From positions 1 to 48,432 of the forward strand of contig CAILKX010000079.1 in the NCBI GenBank assembly GCA_903834975.1: a DNA stretch of 48,432 nucleotides. Reading direction: 5' to 3'. The stretch comes from an uncultured Curvibacter sp. (GTDB lineage Bacteria > Pseudomonadota > Gammaproteobacteria > Burkholderiales > Burkholderiaceae_C). Below are positions 23,598 to 32,912 of the stretch, piece by piece. Position 1 is the stretch's first letter. Each line of letters begins with the position of its first letter. Both the position numbers and the translations under genes were made by a program. A model generated the notes under the pieces. It did not search any database. It was not told the origin of the DNA and saw nothing but the letters and a program-made list of their open reading frames with translations.

Positions 23598-24764
23598 ATG
23601 TCACGCATTGAATTTCACAACATTTGCAAACGCTACTCGCCCGAGTTACCGCTGACCATCAACCACGCCAATCTCACCATTGAACAGGGTGAGTTTTGTG
23701 TTTTTGTGGGGCCATCGGGTTGCGGAAAATCGACCCTGCTGCGCATGGTGGCCGGTCTGGAAGACATCACTACAGGCGACTTGTTGATTGATGGCCAGCG
23801 CGTCAACGCTTTGCCACCCGCTCAACGGGGTGTCTCGATGGTGTTTCAAAGCTATGCGCTTTACCCCCATATGACGGTGCGCGAAAACATGGCTTTCGGT
23901 CTGCGGGTGATGGGGTCTGACAAGACCGAAATTGACCGCAAAGTCATGGCGGCGGCAGCGGTTTTGCAACTGACGCCTTTGCTGGATCGATTGCCCAAAG
24001 CCTTGTCAGGTGGCCAGCGTCAGCGGGTCGCGATTGGTCGAGCCATCGTCAAGCAACCCAAGGTATTTTTGTTTGATGAACCGCTCTCCAACCTGGACGC
24101 CGCCTTGCGCGTGCAAACCCGTTTAGAGATTGCCAAACTGCACAAAGACATCGGCTCAGCCAGCATGATTTATGTGACGCACGACCAGGTAGAGGCCATG
24201 ACCTTGGCCAATAAGATTGTCTTGTTGCACACAGGTGATTTGATTCAAGAACGAGGCAGCGTGGCCCAAGTGGGCACGCCGATGGACCTTTACCACCGTC
24301 CCGCCAGCCGTTTTGTGGCCGAGTTCATTGGCTCTCCCAAAATGAATTTGCTCAAAGGTCGCTTGCTCAGCGTCCGCCCTGAACAGGCCTTGGTAGAGCT
24401 GGAAGGCTTTACCGGTCAGCCTGTTGAATTGGCAGTGAATGCCACGCACTTACAAGTCGGCGACGCGGTTCAGTTGGGTGTGCGACCCGAGCACACGCCC
24501 TTGGTCGGCGTCGATTCAGATTCATTAACCAAAGGGCATGGCACTTCAATTCCGGCCCAAGTCAAACACCTGGAGCGCTTGGGCGATGCCTCCTTGCTGT
24601 ACGTCGACCTCGGACCCCATCAAGCCCTGTTCACAGCCAAAGTGGACGGCAGCGCGTCACAGCCAGCTGGTTCGGTGGTGCACCTGCATTTACAACCCGA
24701 GCAACTGCATCTGTTTGGGCCCGATGGCCTGGCCTGTCCACGCACTGTTCAATTGCCTTTTTAA
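23598..24764 (+). CDS. ABC-transporter ATPase for sugars (MalK/AglK-like)
   Basis: This 388-residue ATPase drives the sugar importer. Walker A is GPSGCGKST (about 36-44), the signature is LSGGQRQRVAIGRAI and Walker B is VFLFDEPLSNLD. The C-terminal third carries the MOP-like regulatory domain (around VRPEHTPLVG) typical of MalK/UgpC proteins that can serve several CUT1 importers. The start at 23598 lies 7 bases after the GH13 stop. A longer frame overlaps the GH13 gene and is not favoured. Confidence 0.9.
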   Translation: MSRIEFHNICKRYSPELPLTINHANLTIEQGEFCVFVGPSGCGKSTLLRMVAGLEDITTGDLLIDGQRVNALPPAQRGVSMVFQSYALYPHMTVRENMAFGLRVMGSDKTEIDRKVMAAAAVLQLTPLLDRLPKALSGGQRQRVAIGRAIVKQPKVFLFDEPLSNLDAALRVQTRLEIAKLHKDIGSASMIYVTHDQVEAMTLANKIVLLHTGDLIQERGSVAQVGTPMDLYHRPASRFVAEFIGSPKMNLLKGRLLSVRPEQALVELEGFTGQPVELAVNATHLQVGDAVQLGVRPEHTPLVGVDSDSLTKGHGTSIPAQVKHLERLGDASLLYVDLGPHQALFTAKVDGSASQPAGSVVHLHLQPEQLHLFGPDGLACPRTVQLPF

Positions 24765-24782
24765 CTCCACCCTTGTTTAATC

Positions 24783-27176
24783 ATGTATTTCCAGAAAATT
24801 CGCCACCCCTCTAACTTTAGTTTTGCCCAACACCATGCCGAAGGTGTGTTGGACTGCGGCACCTCTTCGCTGGCGGCGGCAATCCGCGATTTGGGCGAGG
24901 ATGTCTTTCATGTTGAATTGCAAGACACCAAACGCTGGCCGCTGGACCCGCGTCTATTGCCCCTCTTGGAGCAAGACTTTCAAGGTCCTTCTGCCTATCA
25001 AGTGCGCTTCGATTCACGCGGGCAAATTCGGCTTCAAACGGGTTCTGGTGAGACGGTTCTTGCAGGCGCCAGAACCGAAACCCAATCCGCCAGCATCGGC
25101 GTTTGCGGCAGCGCTTGGTTGGTCCAATGGCAACGGCATGATGACATGCGGTTTTATGGTCAAGGCGAGAAAGTCACGGGCCTAGAAAAAACGGGCAAAC
25201 GCACGAAGTTTTGGAATGCGGATGTCTTTGCCGACCATGCGATGTCGACCATCGTCGACGGCCAAGCCGATCCCCAATATGCCTCCGTGCCTTATCTGCT
25301 GGTGCGGCAAGGCGCGCATTGGGTCGGCATTTTGGTAGACCATCCTGGTTCAGTCTTCATGGACACAGGATCCAATTGGTTTTTCAGCGGCCACGATGAT
25401 CAAAATGCGCCACCCAGCTTTTGGTTTGGCGCCGACCAAGGCGTACCGGCCTTTTACGTGATTGCAGGTGACAACCCGACCAGCGTCACGCAACGCCTGC
25501 AGCGTTTGTTGGGCAAAACACCGCTGCCACCGGTGTGGGCGTTGGGTCACCACCAATGCCGCTGGGGCTACCAAGGTACCCAAGATTTGATGCGCTTGGA
25601 CGCGGCTTTCACGCAGCACCAATTTCCTTGTGATGGGTTGTGGCTCGATATCGATTACATGGACCGCTACAAGGTCTTCACCACGCACCCTGAACACTTT
25701 GGCAACCGGGCGGCCGAACTCAAAGCGTTGGAAGCGCATGGCCGTAAAGTGGTGCCGATCTTGGACCCCGGCATCAAGGTAGAGGCTGGATTTGAGGTGG
25801 CCGAGAGCGGTTTAAAAGAGGGGATTTTTTGTCAAAACCCAGAAGGCCAACCCTATGTCGGCTTTGTCTGGCCCGGCCGAACCTGGTTTCCTGATTATTC
25901 TTTGCCCGAAGCCCGCCAATGGTGGTCCGGCTACGTCAAGCAATTCCGCGAGTGGGGTTTTCACGGCGCCTGGATTGACATGAACGACCCCAGCGTGGGT
26001 GCCGCTGAACTCGATGACATGCTGTTCCAGCGCGGCCAATGGCCTCATTGGACCTACCACAATCTCTATGCCACTGGCATGGCACAAGCAACGCATGAAG
26101 GCTTTTTACAAGCCCGTCCAAACGAGCGTCCCTTTGTGATTTCTCGCAGTGCAGCCACCGGATCGAGTCGTTGGACTGCTGTGTGGACCGGTGATAACTG
26201 GAGCAATTGGCACCACCTGCGCACCAGCTTGCATGGTTCCTTGAACTTGGCCTTATCGGGTATTCCATTCAATGGCCCCGATGTGCCAGGCTTTGGTGGC
26301 AACGCCGACAAAGCCTTGGCGATTGCTTGGTACAAGGCTGGTTTTTTATTCCCGTTCTTACGCAACCACTCGGTCGAAAAGTCAGCCCACCAAGAACCCT
26401 GGGCATTTGGTGAAGAAGCACTGTCGGTGATTCGCCATGTGGTTCGATTGCGCTACAAATTACTGCCATATCTTTACCAAAACTGGATTGCCCAAGCCGA
26501 GCAAGGCACGCCGGTCTTGCGACCGTTATTCATGGACTTCTCTAACCCGACCGGTGACGATCAAGGCCTGTCATTGGACCATGTAGACGATCAGTTTTTA
26601 GTGGGCCCCACCATCATGCAAGCGCCGGTGGTGCACGCGAACGAGCAACGGCGACTGGTCGTGTTGCCGGGTGAACATCACAGCCGTTGGTTTGACGCTT
26701 GCAAAGGCGAATTCATTTCAGCCGGACGGGTTATTCATGTCAACAGCTCAGAAAAATCAACGCCGCTGTTCGTTCGTGAAGGCCACATCTTGCCGATGCA
26801 AGTGGGTGAGCGCACCTCGGCGGAGAACGACTTGTCCGCGTTGGAGTTGCATGTCTTTTTGGGTGAAGGCTGCACGCAAACCGCTCAGCTCGATTACATC
26901 GCCGACGACGGCCACAGCTTTGCCTATCAGTCGGGTGAGCGCAGCCGACTCCAGCTCAAAGCGCGCCGCGAAGGCAAAACCTTGTGGATCGAGGTCCTCG
27001 AAGCGCAGGTGGGCTGGCAGCCGTTGACGCTGCGTGTGGTCGCCTACGATGGCATTGAACGCGCCGTGATCAACACGCCCACTGACGAAGTTCAACAGAC
27101 CCTGAAGCCCCATGCTTGGCGCTTTACCGGAGAGGTGTTGAAGGCCTCCATCGGCGAAGCGGTGACGTTGGATTAA
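24783..27176 (+). CDS. Alpha-glucosidase, GH31
   Basis: This 797-residue glycoside hydrolase family 31 enzyme has the N-terminal beta-sandwich (about 1-240), a barrel and C-terminal beta domains. The nucleophile is Asp399 (WIDMNDPS) and the acid/base is Asp471 (WTGDNWSNW); nearby features such as LWLDIDYMDRYKVFT and GPDVPGFGG are typical. It removes terminal alpha-linked glucose from oligosaccharides. No signal peptide is seen, so it acts in the cytoplasm. It is the last gene of the agl-like operon, 18 bases after the ATPase, and converges on the second LacI gene. Other GH31 activities (isomaltosidase, transglucosylase) cannot be excluded. Confidence 0.9.
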   Translation: MYFQKIRHPSNFSFAQHHAEGVLDCGTSSLAAAIRDLGEDVFHVELQDTKRWPLDPRLLPLLEQDFQGPSAYQVRFDSRGQIRLQTGSGETVLAGARTETQSASIGVCGSAWLVQWQRHDDMRFYGQGEKVTGLEKTGKRTKFWNADVFADHAMSTIVDGQADPQYASVPYLLVRQGAHWVGILVDHPGSVFMDTGSNWFFSGHDDQNAPPSFWFGADQGVPAFYVIAGDNPTSVTQRLQRLLGKTPLPPVWALGHHQCRWGYQGTQDLMRLDAAFTQHQFPCDGLWLDIDYMDRYKVFTTHPEHFGNRAAELKALEAHGRKVVPILDPGIKVEAGFEVAESGLKEGIFCQNPEGQPYVGFVWPGRTWFPDYSLPEARQWWSGYVKQFREWGFHGAWIDMNDPSVGAAELDDMLFQRGQWPHWTYHNLYATGMAQATHEGFLQARPNERPFVISRSAATGSSRWTAVWTGDNWSNWHHLRTSLHGSLNLALSGIPFNGPDVPGFGGNADKALAIAWYKAGFLFPFLRNHSVEKSAHQEPWAFGEEALSVIRHVVRLRYKLLPYLYQNWIAQAEQGTPVLRPLFMDFSNPTGDDQGLSLDHVDDQFLVGPTIMQAPVVHANEQRRLVVLPGEHHSRWFDACKGEFISAGRVIHVNSSEKSTPLFVREGHILPMQVGERTSAENDLSALELHVFLGEGCTQTAQLDYIADDGHSFAYQSGERSRLQLKARREGKTLWIEVLEAQVGWQPLTLRVVAYDGIERAVINTPTDEVQQTLKPHAWRFTGEVLKASIGEAVTLD

Positions 27177-27198
27177 CCCACCCCCCATTTTGGAGGTG

Positions 27199-28269
27199 TT
27201 AAGTCTTGGGTCTTGTTAACTGGGCACAAGACTGACGAATCACCAGCTCTGGATGAACTTCACGCTGAAGGTTCAAGACCTCATCAGAACTTTCTGGTGC
27301 TCCCTTGAATTGCGCCTGAAGCAGTTTCAAGGCCGCATGCGCTTGGCCGACCGGATCGGCTCGCATGGTGGTCAAGGGGGGGTCGGCAAATGCGGCCATG
27401 GGGATGTCGTCGTAGCCCACCACCGACACGTCTTGGGGCACTTTCAATCCCGCTTCTTTCAAAGCCCTCAGTGCCCCCATCGCAATCGTGTCGTTCCCAG
27501 CGAACAAGGCGGTGAAGGGTTGGCCCTTGGCTAACAAACGTCGCGTTGCTTCATAGCCACTTTGGGCGCTGATGTCGGCATAGACCAAGAGCGATTCATT
27601 GACCTTCAATCCTGCTTGACGCAAGGCTTCACGCCAACCCAGTTCACGCTCGTGCACCGATTCAAACTCGGGCGGTGCAAAACTCACAAAAGCAATTTCA
27701 CGGTGTCCCAATCCAATCAGGTGTTGGACAGCGGTGCGTGCAGACACCGAGGTGTCACTGAGAACGGTGAACAAGTGTGGCAACTCACTGGGGCGTGAAG
27801 TCAACACCACCAATGGAATGCCAGCGGCTTGGATGCGGTCCAGATGTGCGTGTTCGGAAGTGCGGGGGTTGGCCATGATCAAGCCATCGATGCGGCGCTG
27901 GTTCACCAACTTCAGGAAGCCGCCGGGTTCACGGCCTTCTTCGTCCGTTGATTCAATCAGCATCTTGAGGCCTTGCTGGTGACAGGCTTCGTTCAAAGTG
28001 GCCACCAATTGAGCCAAAAATGAATCGACTGCCAAATGCGAAGCCTTCGGAATCACCAGCGCCACGGTGCCCGTGGACCCACTGACCAAACTGCGCGCGG
28101 CCGCGTTGGGTTGGTAACCCATGTCCTTGGCCACGGCCAAGACCTTGGCCCGCGTCGCCGCGCTAATGCCTTGGTTTTGCACGCCATTCAGCACAAAGGA
28201 CACGGTGGTCCGTGACACGCCGGCCGCCTTGGCCACGGCCGCACTGGTAGGAGGGGAGAAGGGTTTCAA
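27199..28269 (-). CDS. LacI-family repressor of the alpha-galactoside genes
   Basis: This 356-residue LacI/GalR regulator has its helix-turn-helix at about residues 9-30 (AAVAKAAGVSRTTVSFVLNG) and an effector-binding domain of the usual length. The start is a TTG at 28269 with no evident ribosome-binding site. A stop codon lies seven codons upstream, so the start must be close to this; a leaderless transcript is possible. It is divergent from the GH36-galT-galK genes, and the 73-base intergenic region holds a palindrome (28315-28328) unlike the operators near the first LacI gene. The recognition helix (SRTTVS) also differs, which fits a separate specificity. Melibiose or galactose is a likely effector (inference). 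Confidence 0.86.
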   Translation of the reverse strand: MKPFSPPTSAAVAKAAGVSRTTVSFVLNGVQNQGISAATRAKVLAVAKDMGYQPNAAARSLVSGSTGTVALVIPKASHLAVDSFLAQLVATLNEACHQQGLKMLIESTDEEGREPGGFLKLVNQRRIDGLIMANPRTSEHAHLDRIQAAGIPLVVLTSRPSELPHLFTVLSDTSVSARTAVQHLIGLGHREIAFVSFAPPEFESVHERELGWREALRQAGLKVNESLLVYADISAQSGYEATRRLLAKGQPFTALFAGNDTIAMGALRALKEAGLKVPQDVSVVGYDDIPMAAFADPPLTTMRADPVGQAHAALKLLQAQFKGAPESSDEVLNLQREVHPELVIRQSCAQLTRPKT

Positions 28270-28282
28270 AAAATCTGCAATA

Positions 28283-28314
28283 TTGACTCAATAGCCCTAG
28301 TTTATGACTAAAAT
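28283..28314 (+). promoter_or_regulatory. Possible promoter of the GH36 alpha-galactosidase gene
   Basis: TTGACT (28283-28288) and TAAAAT (28309-28314) face the GH36 gene, with a rather long 20-base spacer. The operator at 28315-28328 would cover the transcription start. The spacing makes this a tentative call. Confidence 0.35.
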
Positions 28315-28328
28315 CTAACTCGTGTTAG
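28315..28328. promoter_or_regulatory. Operator for the second LacI-type regulator
   Basis: CTAACTCGTGTTAG is a 14-base palindrome around a central CG with one mismatched pair, the geometry of LacI/GalR operators but with the half-site CTAAC instead of TGCAA. A wider inverted repeat, TGACTAA (28305-28311) and TTAGTCA (28325-28331), overlaps it. It lies 15 bases before the GH36 start and in the divergent promoter region of the repressor, suggesting control of both directions. Confidence 0.6.
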
Positions 28329-28342
28329 TCACTTCAACTGCC

Positions 28343-30547
28343 ATGACCACTTTGACCGCCCCCCGATTCATCAGTTTGCACAGTCGCCACACCAGTGTGG
28401 TGTTGGAGCTGCCTGACAACGAAGCCCCCTTGTGGCGTTATTGGGGTCCGCGTTTGCAGTCGGCAACCCATCGCCCCGCAAGCGCAAGCTTCGCTCTGCG
28501 AGAAGCCCGCCCCCTGCCGTCTTTCATGTTGGACTTTGACCAGCCCCTGAGCTTGGCTCCCAGCTTCGGCGTTGGTTGGTTTGGTCAAAGCGCTTTGTTG
28601 GCCCATCGGATTCAACGTACCGCCGAGGGCTCCGGGAGCAACCCGTGCGTCGACTTTGCCCAAGCCTTCACCGACTGCCAAGTGACCTGGCTAAAACATG
28701 AACAAGAAGTGGCACTGACTTTGACCGACCAAGTCGCCCAGCTGAGCTTGAAAATCGAACTAAAACTCGACCCTGACAGCGATGTCTTGGTGCTCAAAAG
28801 CAGTTTGCAAAATCAAGGCCACTCGGCATTGAATGTGCAGTGGTTGGCCGCGGCGACGCTGCCTATACCGGGTCGTGCCGACACCGTGCGCTCTTATGCG
28901 GGCCAACACAACCATGAGTTTTTGTTGCAAGCCGATGTGCTTTCTCGCAGCCAATGGCGACGTGAAAGCCGACGCGGGCGCACTTCGCATGACACCTTTC
29001 CCGGCGCGGTGGTCACCACACCCGGCGCCACCGAAAACGCGGGCCTGGTGTTTGGCGCACACTTGGCGTGGTCAGGCAACCACCAACAAACCATTGAATG
29101 GCTGCATGACGGTCAATACCAATGGCAACTCGGCGAATGGCTGGCTCCCGGCGAAGGTATGTTGGCAGCCGGTGCCAGCCTGCAGACCCCTGAAGTGGTG
29201 GCGACTTGCTCGACCCGGGGTTTGAATGGTTTGGCCTCTAACTTCCATGCCGAGCTGCGCGCCCGACTGCCCTGGGCAAAGGGACAGATGCGTCCACGCC
29301 CAGTCCACTTGAACACCTGGGAAGGCTTTTACTTTGACGTCCACCCCGAGCCGGTGAAGGCGCTGGCCACGGCCGCAGCGGCCTTGGGCATAGAGCGCTT
29401 TGTTTTGGACGATGGGTGGTTCAATGGCCGTCACCACGACCGCGCGGCCTTGGGCGATTGGTGGCCTGACGCGAGCAAATTTCCACAAGGACTGGGCACC
29501 TTGGTGGAGCATGTCAACTCGCTGGGCATGGAATTTGGATTGTGGTTTGAACCTGAAATGGTCAACCCCGACAGCGAGTTGTACCGCGCCCACCCCGATT
29601 GGGCCTTACAACTCAAGGGCCGCCCCTTGATCACCGCCCGCAACCAATTGGTGCTGGACATTTCAAGGCCCGAAGTGAGCAATTACCTGTTCCAAAAAAT
29701 GGATGCCTTGTTGAGCGCTCACCCGATTCGCTATATCAAGTGGGACCACAACCGCGACCTGACCACCGCGGGACTTCTCGACGGCAGCCCAGGTTACCGC
29801 GCTCAGGTGCAGGCTGCTTACGCGCTAATGGCGCGCCTTGGCGCAGCGCACCCGGACTTGGAGATTGAAAGTTGTTCAGGCGGTGGAGGCCGTATTGACT
29901 TTGGTGTGCTGCGTTATGCGCACCGCGTGTGGACCAGCGACTGCATCGACGCCATGAGTCGAATCACCATTCAACAAGGGTTTTTACAATTTTTCCCGCC
30001 AGAAATTATGGGCTCGCATGTGGGCAGCGCCAAGGCACACACCACGGGACGCACACAAAGTCTGGCCTTTCGTGCCGCCGTCGCGATGACAGGGCATTTG
30101 GGTGTTGAACTGGATGCCCGGCATTTGACCGACACCGAAGCCACTGAATTGAAGGCTTGGATTGCGCTGTACAAACAACTTCGTGACCACTTGCACCAGA
30201 GCCAAGTTTGGCGAGGCACTCACGCCGATGGCCTGGTTTGGCAAGCCCATGGACACGGCGATGAGTTGTTGCTGTTTGTGTACCGCACCCAACCCACCAA
30301 CCACCGCTATATCCCCGCATTGCCCTTGCCGATGCTGGACACCTACGCCTGTTACCAAGTCCAAGAAATCTTGCCCGAAGGCACAGTCCGGGCCACAGGG
30401 CCACACAGCACAGCCCCCTTCTTTGATGCCTTGAACGACCCACAGGGGGTCGAGCTGGACGGCAGTTGGTTGGTTCATTCCGGTCTGCCCCTGCCTCGGG
30501 CGCCAGCAGAGACTGTTTTCATGGTTCGTTTACGCCGAATGGCCTGA
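28343..30547 (+). CDS. Alpha-galactosidase, GH36
   Basis: This 734-residue enzyme releases galactose from melibiose, raffinose and related alpha-galactosides. The nucleophile is Asp468 (YIKWDHNRD) and the acid/base Asp533 (WTSDCIDAM), preceded by the substrate-binding CSGGGGRID motif; FVLDDGWFNGR and WFEPEMV are also family hallmarks. Length and order match the RafA/AgaA type. The ATG at 28343 is preferred; an in-frame GTG at 28322 lies inside the operator. No signal peptide, so substrate must be imported intact. galT follows 29 bases downstream. Confidence 0.91.
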   Translation: MTTLTAPRFISLHSRHTSVVLELPDNEAPLWRYWGPRLQSATHRPASASFALREARPLPSFMLDFDQPLSLAPSFGVGWFGQSALLAHRIQRTAEGSGSNPCVDFAQAFTDCQVTWLKHEQEVALTLTDQVAQLSLKIELKLDPDSDVLVLKSSLQNQGHSALNVQWLAAATLPIPGRADTVRSYAGQHNHEFLLQADVLSRSQWRRESRRGRTSHDTFPGAVVTTPGATENAGLVFGAHLAWSGNHQQTIEWLHDGQYQWQLGEWLAPGEGMLAAGASLQTPEVVATCSTRGLNGLASNFHAELRARLPWAKGQMRPRPVHLNTWEGFYFDVHPEPVKALATAAAALGIERFVLDDGWFNGRHHDRAALGDWWPDASKFPQGLGTLVEHVNSLGMEFGLWFEPEMVNPDSELYRAHPDWALQLKGRPLITARNQLVLDISRPEVSNYLFQKMDALLSAHPIRYIKWDHNRDLTTAGLLDGSPGYRAQVQAAYALMARLGAAHPDLEIESCSGGGGRIDFGVLRYAHRVWTSDCIDAMSRITIQQGFLQFFPPEIMGSHVGSAKAHTTGRTQSLAFRAAVAMTGHLGVELDARHLTDTEATELKAWIALYKQLRDHLHQSQVWRGTHADGLVWQAHGHGDELLLFVYRTQPTNHRYIPALPLPMLDTYACYQVQEILPEGTVRATGPHSTAPFFDALNDPQGVELDGSWLVHSGLPLPRAPAETVFMVRLRRMA

Positions 30548-30576
30548 AGCGACACTTCCACTCCGTTTGAAAAGCC

Positions 30577-31617
30577 ATGTCCCCATTTCAACCCACCGAA
30601 CATTCCCACCGCCGCCGCAACCCCTTAACAGGGGATTGGATCTTGGTTTCGCCGCACCGAGCCAAACGCCCTTGGCAAGGGCAGCAAGAAGCGACGTCGC
30701 TTTCGAACTTGCCAGCCTATGAACCCCATTGCTTTTTATGCGCCGGCAACACCCGCGTGAATGGGGAGCAAAACCCCAATTACACAGGCACCTTCGTTTT
30801 CACCAACGACCATGCGGCCTTGATGCAAGACGTCCCTGCCGCAGCGCCTTCGGACGACCCGCTTTTTCAGCTCCAGGAAGCCCGGGGAACGAGCCGCGTG
30901 ATTTGTTTTTCACCCGACCATGGCCGTACGCTGCCCGAGTTGGCCCTTCCTGAAATTCAGGGCGTGATCAACACCTGGTGTACGCAAAGTGAAGAACTGG
31001 GCCAGCAATTTGAGTGGGTTCAGGTGTTCGAAAACAAGGGCGAAATCATGGGTTGTTCGCAACCCCATCCGCACGGGCAAATTTGGGCGACCCATCACCT
31101 GCCCAATGAAATTCGCCAAGAAGATGAAAGCCAACGAGCCTACTATGCCCAGCATGGCCGCGCCTTACTGGCCGACGTCGTGGCGCGTGAACTCGCCAGC
31201 GGCGAACGGACCGTGGTGCAAACCGAACATTGGTTGGCCGTGGTCCCTTTTTGGGCCGCCTGGCCTTTTGAAACCTTGTTACTGCCGCGCTTCAAGGTGC
31301 AACAACTGCCCCAATTGACGACAGAGCAACGCGCCGACTTGGCAGTTGCATTGAAAAAATTGACCTCGCGTTATGACAATTTATTTCAGTGCTCGTTTCC
31401 CTACTCGATGGGCTGGCATGGCGCGCCTTTCAGTGCGGAAGAGCCCAACCCGTGGTGGTTGCATGCGCATTTTTACCCGCCCTTGCTGCGTTCGGCGACG
31501 GTTCGTAAATTCATGGTGGGGTTTGAGATGCTGGCCGAAGTGCAACGTGATTTAACGCCCGAGCAAGCCGCTGAAAAACTCCGCGCCGTCAGCGATCAGC
31601 ACTACAGCGGGCGTTGA
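30577..31617 (+). CDS. galT: Galactose-1-phosphate uridylyltransferase
   Basis: This 346-residue Leloir-pathway enzyme exchanges galactose 1-phosphate with UDP-glucose to give UDP-galactose and glucose 1-phosphate. The active-site HPHGQ has nucleophile His166. Zinc-type ligands Cys52, Cys55, His115 and His164 all fall at the same numbers as in Escherichia coli GalT. It lies between the alpha-galactosidase and galK, so galactose from raffinose or melibiose is the obvious substrate source. Confidence 0.95.
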   Translation: MSPFQPTEHSHRRRNPLTGDWILVSPHRAKRPWQGQQEATSLSNLPAYEPHCFLCAGNTRVNGEQNPNYTGTFVFTNDHAALMQDVPAAAPSDDPLFQLQEARGTSRVICFSPDHGRTLPELALPEIQGVINTWCTQSEELGQQFEWVQVFENKGEIMGCSQPHPHGQIWATHHLPNEIRQEDESQRAYYAQHGRALLADVVARELASGERTVVQTEHWLAVVPFWAAWPFETLLLPRFKVQQLPQLTTEQRADLAVALKKLTSRYDNLFQCSFPYSMGWHGAPFSAEEPNPWWLHAHFYPPLLRSATVRKFMVGFEMLAEVQRDLTPEQAAEKLRAVSDQHYSGR

Positions 31618-31670
31618 AATTACCCATGCTGTTTTGACCCTTCACTTGCTCTGAATACCCACTTCTCGTC

Positions 31671-32879
31671 ATGTCCCGCCAACAGCCAAATCAAGATTCC
31701 CTATCGCCATTGCCACCGCCACCCCAATCGCTAAGCGATGCGCTTGCATTGGTTTTTGAAAAACACTTTCAAGCCCCCCCCGAACGACTGGTGCAAGCCC
31801 CTGGGCGCGTGAATTTAATTGGCGAACACACCGATTACAACGATGGCTTTGTCTTGCCTTGTGCCATCAACTTTCAAACGGTGGTTGCGGCCAGCCCCCG
31901 TGCAGACGACTGGGTTCACGTGGTGGCCCTCGACTTCAACGAGGCGGTTGACCAATTTGATGTGAGCATGCCCATTCAATACCGTGAAGATGCCCCTTGG
32001 GCCAACTATGTCCGGGGCGTGGTCAGCACCCTGGTGGCCAAGGGGCTGCGTTTGCGTGGTGCGAATTTGGCGATCTCGGGCAATGTGCCTCAAGGGGCCG
32101 GCTTGTCATCGTCGGCCTCACTTGAAGTTGCCGTGGCGCAAACATTCAAATCCCTTTTTCAGTTGGATACTTTGAGTCCCACTGACTTGGCTTTGATTGG
32201 GCAGCAAGCAGAGAACCAATTTGTGGGATGCCAATGCGGCATCATGGACCAACTGATTTCAGCGCGGGGTCAAACAGGACACGCCCTTTTGATTGATTGC
32301 CGGAGTTTGGATACCGAGGCCGTTTCCATCCCAACCGGGTTGGCGGTGATGATTGTTCACTCCCGGGTGGAACGTGGCTTGGTGGAAAGTGAGTACAACA
32401 CCCGTCGTCAGCAATGCGAGGCCGCGGCAAAGCACTTTGGCGTCCAGGCCTTGCGGGATCTATCCGTGTTCGATTTGGAACAAAACCGGGGCCAATCCTT
32501 GGATCCAATCACTTGGCGCCGGGCCCGACATGTGGTCACAGAAAACGCACGGACGCTGGCAGCCGCAGAGGCCCTGCGCACCCAAGACTTGCCGCAACTA
32601 AGCCAGTTGATGGCCGCTTCTCACGCCTCCATGCGGGATGATTTTGAAATCACGGTGCCGGCAATTGACCAATTGGTGGACCTGATCGCCGAACAACTGG
32701 GAGACCAAGGCGGCGTGCGCATGACCGGGGGCGGGTTTGGCGGATGCGTTGTCGCCTTGGTCCCGTTAGAAAAAGTCAGCGCGGTTGAAGCGGCGATCGC
32801 ATCGGGGTACCAGTCTCCACGAGGCAAAAGGGCCTTGGTTTATGTTTGCCAAGCGGCTGCTGGCGCAGGCCCACTTTAA
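31671..32879 (+). CDS. galK: Galactokinase
   Basis: This 402-residue GHMP-family kinase phosphorylates galactose at C1. The galactokinase signature GRVNLIGEHTDYNDG is at 45-59, the ATP-binding motif PQGAGLSSSAS at 140-150, the catalytic Asp193 in CGIMDQ, and the C-terminal GGGFGGC motif is present. The N-terminal about 20 residues are proline-rich and longer than usual, so a downstream start is conceivable. No galE or galM follows, so epimerase and mutarotase must come from elsewhere. Confidence 0.95.
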   Translation: MSRQQPNQDSLSPLPPPPQSLSDALALVFEKHFQAPPERLVQAPGRVNLIGEHTDYNDGFVLPCAINFQTVVAASPRADDWVHVVALDFNEAVDQFDVSMPIQYREDAPWANYVRGVVSTLVAKGLRLRGANLAISGNVPQGAGLSSSASLEVAVAQTFKSLFQLDTLSPTDLALIGQQAENQFVGCQCGIMDQLISARGQTGHALLIDCRSLDTEAVSIPTGLAVMIVHSRVERGLVESEYNTRRQQCEAAAKHFGVQALRDLSVFDLEQNRGQSLDPITWRRARHVVTENARTLAAAEALRTQDLPQLSQLMAASHASMRDDFEITVPAIDQLVDLIAEQLGDQGGVRMTGGGFGGCVVALVPLEKVSAVEAAIASGYQSPRGKRALVYVCQAAAGAGPL

Positions 32880-32884
32880 ACATG

Positions 32885-32912
32885 GAACTAGGCCAAGAGA
32901 ACTAGGCCAAGA
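32885..32912. repeat. 14-bp tandem duplication at the end of the HNH gene
   Basis: The unit GAACTAGGCCAAGA occurs twice in direct succession (32885-32898 and 32899-32912). One copy contains the HNH stop codon and the other lies just beyond it in the convergent galK/HNH gap. It looks like a recent slippage or duplication event with no effect on either protein. Confidence 0.85.
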
